This document shows positions 59,440 through 64,000 of a DNA stretch of 64,000 bases, in pieces. Below the pieces are notes generated by a model, which saw nothing but the letters and a program-made list of their open reading frames with translations, had not been told where the DNA came from and did no database searches. The DNA lies in assembly GCA_034509735.1 (NCBI GenBank), contig JACGWO010000005.1, forward strand, positions 19,829,264 through 19,893,263, given 5' to 3'. The number at the start of each line of letters is the position of its first letter. The stretch's first letter is position 1. The translations under genes were made by a program, and so were the position numbers. The stretch is from Sesamum alatum (Eukaryota; Streptophyta; Magnoliopsida; Lamiales; Pedaliaceae).

Positions 59440-60949
59440 AATTCTCTCTTTATAGGAAATGAGGAAGGCTATTAGTCTTTCCTTTAATATGTTCTATAGT
59501 AAAATTGAATGGGGCTAAGTGTGCTTCCCATCTGGCAAACATCTGTTTAGATTCATCATGTTTAAAGTCTTTATTGAACATAAACTTAGCAGCAGCAACA
59601 ATCAGTTTTGATAGTGAATTTTTTATTTAATAAGTCATCTTGGAATTTTAAAATACATTTAACAACAACAAGAACTTATTTAGTCACAGTAACATAATTT
59701 AACTAGGTTGCTTTTTCCACTTTCCTAAATGAAATCTAACCAAATATTCTTGTTTATATCTTTAATTTGCTTCAATATTCCCCCAAATACTAAATATCAG
59801 CGATACAAACAATGATAAAATTTGAGAATTGATCAAAAATACCATTCATAATATTTTAAAATTCTGAGGGTGCATCCAGGCTAAAATACATTACATTCCA
59901 TTCATAGTACCCAAAAGGAATTGTAAATGTAGTTTTGTATCTATCTGATTCATTTATTTGAATCTGCCAATATCCTGATTTTAAATCAAATCTTGATAAA
60001 ATTATCTCCTTATGTAATCTATCTAAAAGATCTTTCTATTGGGGATTAGATATGCCTTATCCATTTTAAAACTTTATTAAGAGGTTTGTAATTTATGATA
60101 AGTCTAGGTCTCCCTCTTTCTTGTTCTGCATGCTTATTAACATAAAAGGCATTGTACGACCATGGTGATTTAGAGGATCTAATTAATTTTTAGCCTATTA
60201 ATGATTGGATCTCATTTTTGCATAACTCTAAATATTCAGAGTTCATTTGGCAAGGTCTTGCTCTAGTGGGAATATTTTTCTCTCAAAATTCATTTTCATA
60301 AGGGAGAGTTATGAGATGTTTTTTTCTATGCCAAAATGCATTAGGATGTTCATTACATATTCAAGATCAAATTTATTCTGAGCCTTTTAATTTTTTTTCT
60401 ATAATCTAGGATTTTCAAGTAATTCATTTATTTGTAATGAGTTAATTTCTTCTTTTATGAAACAAATTGATTCGTTTTAGAAATTATTAAATCTTTTACT
60501 TCATCAATTGGTGAGTAATAAATTCAAATTTTATTATTTCATCTTCAAAGTTCCTATTAGCAGAGGATATAAAATGAGTTGTGTAATATTTTAACCTCAG
60601 TAATTGTATAAGGTTTAAATGGCTTACTAATTATCTTTTCATAAGCCTGATTGGACTCAGCTGATGAAACTTTGTCAATTTTACTGAGGATAGTGTCTCT
60701 TATCTCAGGGTCCTTAATTTCCCTAAGTAATTCGACTATATGGTTATCAGTAAGAAAATTTATTTTTCCTAATTCTTTGAATTTTGCTAGTAATTCATAA
60801 ATTCTTGATTCGAATTTTCTTCAATTGTTCTATGTTTACATGAACAAGAGGGTTCTTCCTCTTCTTCTAACTCAAAAGAGGTTGATGAATATTTAGAATT
60901 GTTTTTTATACTTTTTAGTTCATCCTGATAGTCAGATTTTTCTTTTGAT
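59440..60949 (-). pseudogene. Caulimovirid protease/RT/RNase H remnant
   Basis: The RT N-terminal block is recognisable at about 60080-60190 (AFYVNKHAE, INYKPLNKVL). Further RT blocks follow with stops to about 59700. The end of RNase H is seen at about 59470-59560 (FARWEAHL, IEHIKGKTNSLP). The catalytic RT aspartate pair is not readable in a continuous frame. A protease is expected at 60400-60900, but I could not see its active site. Confidence 0.78.
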
Positions 60950-62000
60950 TGTTCCTCGAATTGAGGATTCCCTTTCTTCAGAAAATATCATATTTATTAT
61001 ATTGTCTTTTTCTTCATCTTCTAATTTAAGACTATTAATTTCTTCTTTAATCTTTTAGCTCTTTTATTTTTGCATCTATTTGCAAAGTGGTCTATTTCGC
61101 CACATATGTAGCACCACCTTACCTTTTTTTGTCACATTATCCTTAGCTTTCCATTCATTCTTTTCTAGCTATGTTTTTTTCTTTATTTGTTTCTCTTCTG
61201 TCACTTCGTTTCTTATATCTCCCGTTTCTACCATTTGTAGTCCTATACTTAGGAATTTTTTGTCTATGCGATGGTTTCATTTTTATTCCAAATTGAGCAC
61301 AAAATTATCCTAATTGACTCTTCTCTGTTAAATTTTGTCTTTAATTTGTCGATTTAATCTAATTTCATTATATAAATTTTAGACCTTCTTGGATGAAAGT
61401 TCCGGTTTAGTTTCCATACATATATTGGTTATAGTTTATATACATTTCTCCCCCTCCTAGGAGTATTTCTTACTTAATCTGCAAATAGGGAAGTCCATCT
61501 ATGAATTTAGACTTCCAGTGAGCATCAATAGTTTATGGGAGTTTCATTACTCTACTAAGGAAAGCATCTTTATATCATCTAAATGATGTTAGAGTTTTAC
61601 ACTTCAAATTTTGTAGTAGGGTTCTAATATTTTCACTATTATCGGACCATCTTCCTGTCAAATATTCTACAACATTTATGGCAAGTGTATACACTCATCT
61701 TCTTCTATAACATTATTTTCAAGTTTTATTATATTTAGAATTTCATTCTTGTTCGCCCGATTGAGATAATTAGCCCACCAGCCTTTTAACTGACCAGTAA
61801 AACTTGCTATGATCATTTTGGCAATAGCTTTATGAGTGTTATGATTTCGTTTACACATAGTACTATACATCATCATTCTATGTATCGTATTGTCAATTTG
61901 TCTTTCTCTAAATCCATCTATATTCCATGCATAAATTTATTTATCCGTTATTGCTATTCTAGTCACATATGTCTTGTTCTTCATAAAGAACGTCTTGAAA
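60950..62000 (-). pseudogene. Caulimovirid coat protein remnant with zinc knuckle
   Basis: About 61640-61920 encodes a stretch typical of the conserved core of caulimovirid coat proteins, including the GQLKGWW block. A CX2CX4HX4C knuckle is readable at about 61078-61115, the usual C-terminal feature of these proteins and a packaging signal binder. Frame changes and stops separate the two parts, and acidic low-complexity text follows. Not functional. Confidence 0.75.
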
Positions 62001-62168
62001 TGTAGGCCTAGGTTAATAAAATTTTGTTTGTATAGGCTTGTTCACACAAATTTCGTGTCTGCAAAATATAATTAAAAGACAAAAAAAATATGGACCAAAG
62101 TGAGATCTATAAATTTGAATAATAGTGGTTTAAAATCTCTGAATCTAAAGTAATCCCCTGATTCTTCT

Positions 62169-62384
62169 CTACAAATGTGGATTCAAGGCTTGGAGCTTAT
62201 TTTTGAATTGGATGTGCAATCTCCCTCTGATTTGTAGAAGGCGATCACGTGCTACCTTGAAATGTTGTATCAAGGCCTTGTAGTTACAGAGTTTCATCAT
62301 TGCCGAAAGCTTTGGACTTGCTCTTGCTGGATTTTTGCTATATGTTCTGTGTATGTATGTGTGTCCCTTTGTGAGGTCGAGGCC
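62169..62384 (-). other. Probable caulimovirid transcript leader
   Basis: The DNA downstream of the TATA box has no domain. The 92-residue open frame across 62447-62169 spans the promoter and is not a convincing protein. Confidence 0.35.
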
Positions 62385-62394
62385 TCTATTTATA
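62385..62394 (-). promoter_or_regulatory. TATA box, probable promoter of the caulimovirid copy
   Basis: The minus strand reads CTATAAATAG. A TGACG word (+ strand 62457-62461) lies about 70 bp upstream, the spacing of as-1-type sites in caulimovirid pregenome promoters. The functional link is inferred. Confidence 0.5.
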
Positions 62395-62450
62395 GACGTA
62401 ACTTGGGGCTTTGGCAGCCTGGGTTCACTTCCATTGGGCTTCATCATCGT

Positions 62451-63218
62451 GGGCTTTGACGTGAACTAGTCTTCTAATGGAATGCATTTGGAACATATAC
62501 TTGGCCCGATTTAGCCAACCCAAAATAATAAATATATATTTTTTTTGGATTGGCCCATAAAAACATATAAGACGCCAAATTTAATATGGGCTTATGAATT
62601 TGATTTCTTTCATACGATAAGCCCAAATTTATTATGGACTATCATTTTGGAACCCAATTATTAGTCAATTATTTGGGCTTTAATTGGTAATTTATTCCAA
62701 AATATTTTAACGTCAACAGATGCCTCTACTTCAAGGCTCGATGGAAAACATGCCAATTATTGTCGAAGGCAGGACTTGAAGTAATTTGATTTCTCCTTTT
62801 TTTTTTCTTCCTTCTTCGTTGTTTTTTTGAATATGTGCCTATCAAATCCCCAAACCATACAAAAGGCCTAAACTATTTTTTTCTTCAACAAAAAAAAAAA
62901 AAAAGAGCAACACCTCTTCCCCGAATTCTCCTTCGTCACGCGAGCTTTTTTTTTTCTTCACTTCTTTCTCCTTTTCCTTTCCTTATTTACAACGTCCCAC
63001 CACAAGTCAAGTAATCCAAGCCTTTTTTTGTTTTTTGACAACATTAACAGAATCGAAATTTACGTTTCCTTTTCTTTATTCTTTTGTTTTGGCAAGAATT
63101 TTCAAGACGTCAATTGCTTTGCATTGCAACAGAATTTTACATGAACACCCCTTTTCTTTTCCTTCTTTGAATTATGAAAATAATGGCAAGTTTTCCATGT
63201 TCACTCTTGAGAACTAGC
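62451..63218. other. AT-rich intergenic DNA
   Basis: No gene is seen. GGGCTT/AAGCCC words recur (62455-62690). A 9-bp inverted repeat TACTTCAAG/CTTGAAGTA lies at 62727-62735 and 62775-62783. Long T-runs follow to 63000. Confidence 0.5.
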
Positions 63219-63226
63219 TATAAAAG
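63219..63226 (+). promoter_or_regulatory. TATA box before the plant-mobile-domain gene
   Basis: TATAAAAG lies 309 bp upstream of the ATG at 63535, leaving a plausible leader. Confidence 0.4.
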
Positions 63227-63534
63227 AACAACATTTGTCGTAACTATTCTTCAAGCCGACAAGAAGAGAACAATTTCCTACAGCAATCACATCTTCCTTG
63301 GCATAGTTGCTTGGTATTTGTATTGTTTTTGTCTAGAATTGGTGAGTACGTAATTCCAATTCCTCACATGAGCGTCATTAAGGTTCCGCTCGCCACGCTT
63401 TTGTGAAACTATCCATGAGAGTGATCCTTTGATCTTTTGTCCACGCCACATGTTTTTTTTTTTTTCACACACACGCACACGTACGCATGCTCTTGGCTTC
63501 TAATTTCATCGTATTTCTTCTTTAATTTTCAAAC

Positions 63535-64000
63535 ATGGACTTCAAAGATCATATCGAGCCATTCCCAATCATAATCATCCGAAGCAGCAAGGACAACCTC
63601 AAGGTGAAAGGCACCACCCTATGCATTCATGAACCGCCAATGTCACCCGTCCCTCCAAGTCTCATTCTTTATCCAAGTCCTTGCACATTCATGAGTGGTT
63701 CGAAGAGGTGATGAGAAATACGCTTGATCCTCGTTCCAGCGTTTCTTATCAAACCAAAGTATGATTGCTCAAGTCTTCCCTTCATGACGTCAAGGCTGAT
63801 ACCGAATTCATTCTTCCTGACCACCACCTTGCCACCAACGAGACTTCATGGAGGACTCCTCAATCCAAGTATGGCAAAGTATCCTTCTACCTCGGCTATT
63901 AGGAATGGATTGAAGACATGCTCGGCCACCATGCAACCATCTTTCGTGCTGCCAAGATTCACGCAGCCATGCACGTGTCTCTTTTCATTTACGTCTGCAA
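63535..64000 (+). pseudogene. Plant mobile domain (PMD, MAIN-like) gene, 5' part, broken; runs off the window
   Basis: From about 63690 one frame encodes HEWFEEVMRNTLDPRSSVSY, then SSLHDVKADTEFILPDHHLA and SKYGKVSFYLGY. This is the beginning of the plant mobile domain, shared by MAIN-type host genes and by plant transposons. The ATG at 63535 (MDFKDHIEPF) is in a different frame from the domain. Inside it a TGA replaces a residue near 63748, and a TAG replaces the Trp expected after GY (63900-63902). The gene continues past 64000. Confidence 0.65.

Larger units (their letters stand above)
57738..62450 (-). mobile_element. Endogenous caulimovirid (plant pararetrovirus) copy, heavily decayed
   Basis: On the minus strand, traces of coat protein, zinc knuckle, reverse transcriptase and RNase H appear in the order used by Caulimoviridae, downstream of a TATA promoter. 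There are no LTRs, no integrase and no target duplication. Stops and frameshifts occur every few dozen codons, so it encodes nothing whole. The genus cannot be assigned by eye, and I did not find a movement protein. Confidence 0.78.

Overview
The window reads as nuclear DNA from a flowering plant, most likely a eudicot. It is AT-rich and is dominated by plant-type transposable elements: Ty1/copia, Ty3/gypsy (Athila-like), an L1-type LINE, CACTA/En-Spm, Mutator-like MITEs, a Transposase_28 gene and a plant-mobile-domain gene. It also holds a decayed endogenous caulimovirid copy. Only one ordinary host gene is clear: an intact single-exon OVATE family protein (OFP) gene at 35195-36226 (+). I see no tRNA, rRNA, CRISPR or bacterial features.

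Layout. 1-7013: a decayed copia element on + whose 5' LTR is cut by the window edge. 7024-9450: AT-rich DNA with a CACTA-like scrap, a 112-bp tandem duplication and a hairpin element. 9453 to about 13850: a LINE on - that keeps ORF1, the endonuclease and the C-terminal zinc-binding tail but has lost its reverse transcriptase. 13850-17640: mostly non-coding, with a G-rich block and a retroelement-like promoter. 17640-19790: a broken Transposase_28 gene. 20000-23470: a fragment of a MULE-like gene abutting the right end of an old CACTA element. 23647 to about 34400: a gypsy LTR split by a structurally complete 9767-bp CACTA element (23821-33587; matching TIRs; TAA target duplication) with two minus-strand gene regions. 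34717-34947: a small Mutator-type MITE. 35195-36226: the OFP gene.

37615-56502 is a three-level nest. An Athila-like gypsy element on - (TSD ATACT) has a copia element on - (38432-48686; TSD GTTTC) inserted in its 3' LTR. That copia carries a 939-bp Mutator-like MITE (44502-45440; 10-bp TSD with one mismatch) in its leader. 56508-57737 holds a small tandem repeat and AT-rich DNA. 57738 to about 62450 is a heavily decayed caulimovirid copy on -, with a TATA promoter. 63219-64000 is the start of a plant-mobile-domain gene on +, cut by the window end.

The mobile genes are almost all disabled by stops, frameshifts, deletions or lost catalytic or zinc-ligand residues. The OFP gene lies in a gap of about 3 kb between two same-orientation LTRs of one gypsy family. 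Coordinates of LTR, TIR and TSD borders were read directly from the sequence. Family names come from recognised protein motifs and are not backed by a database search.
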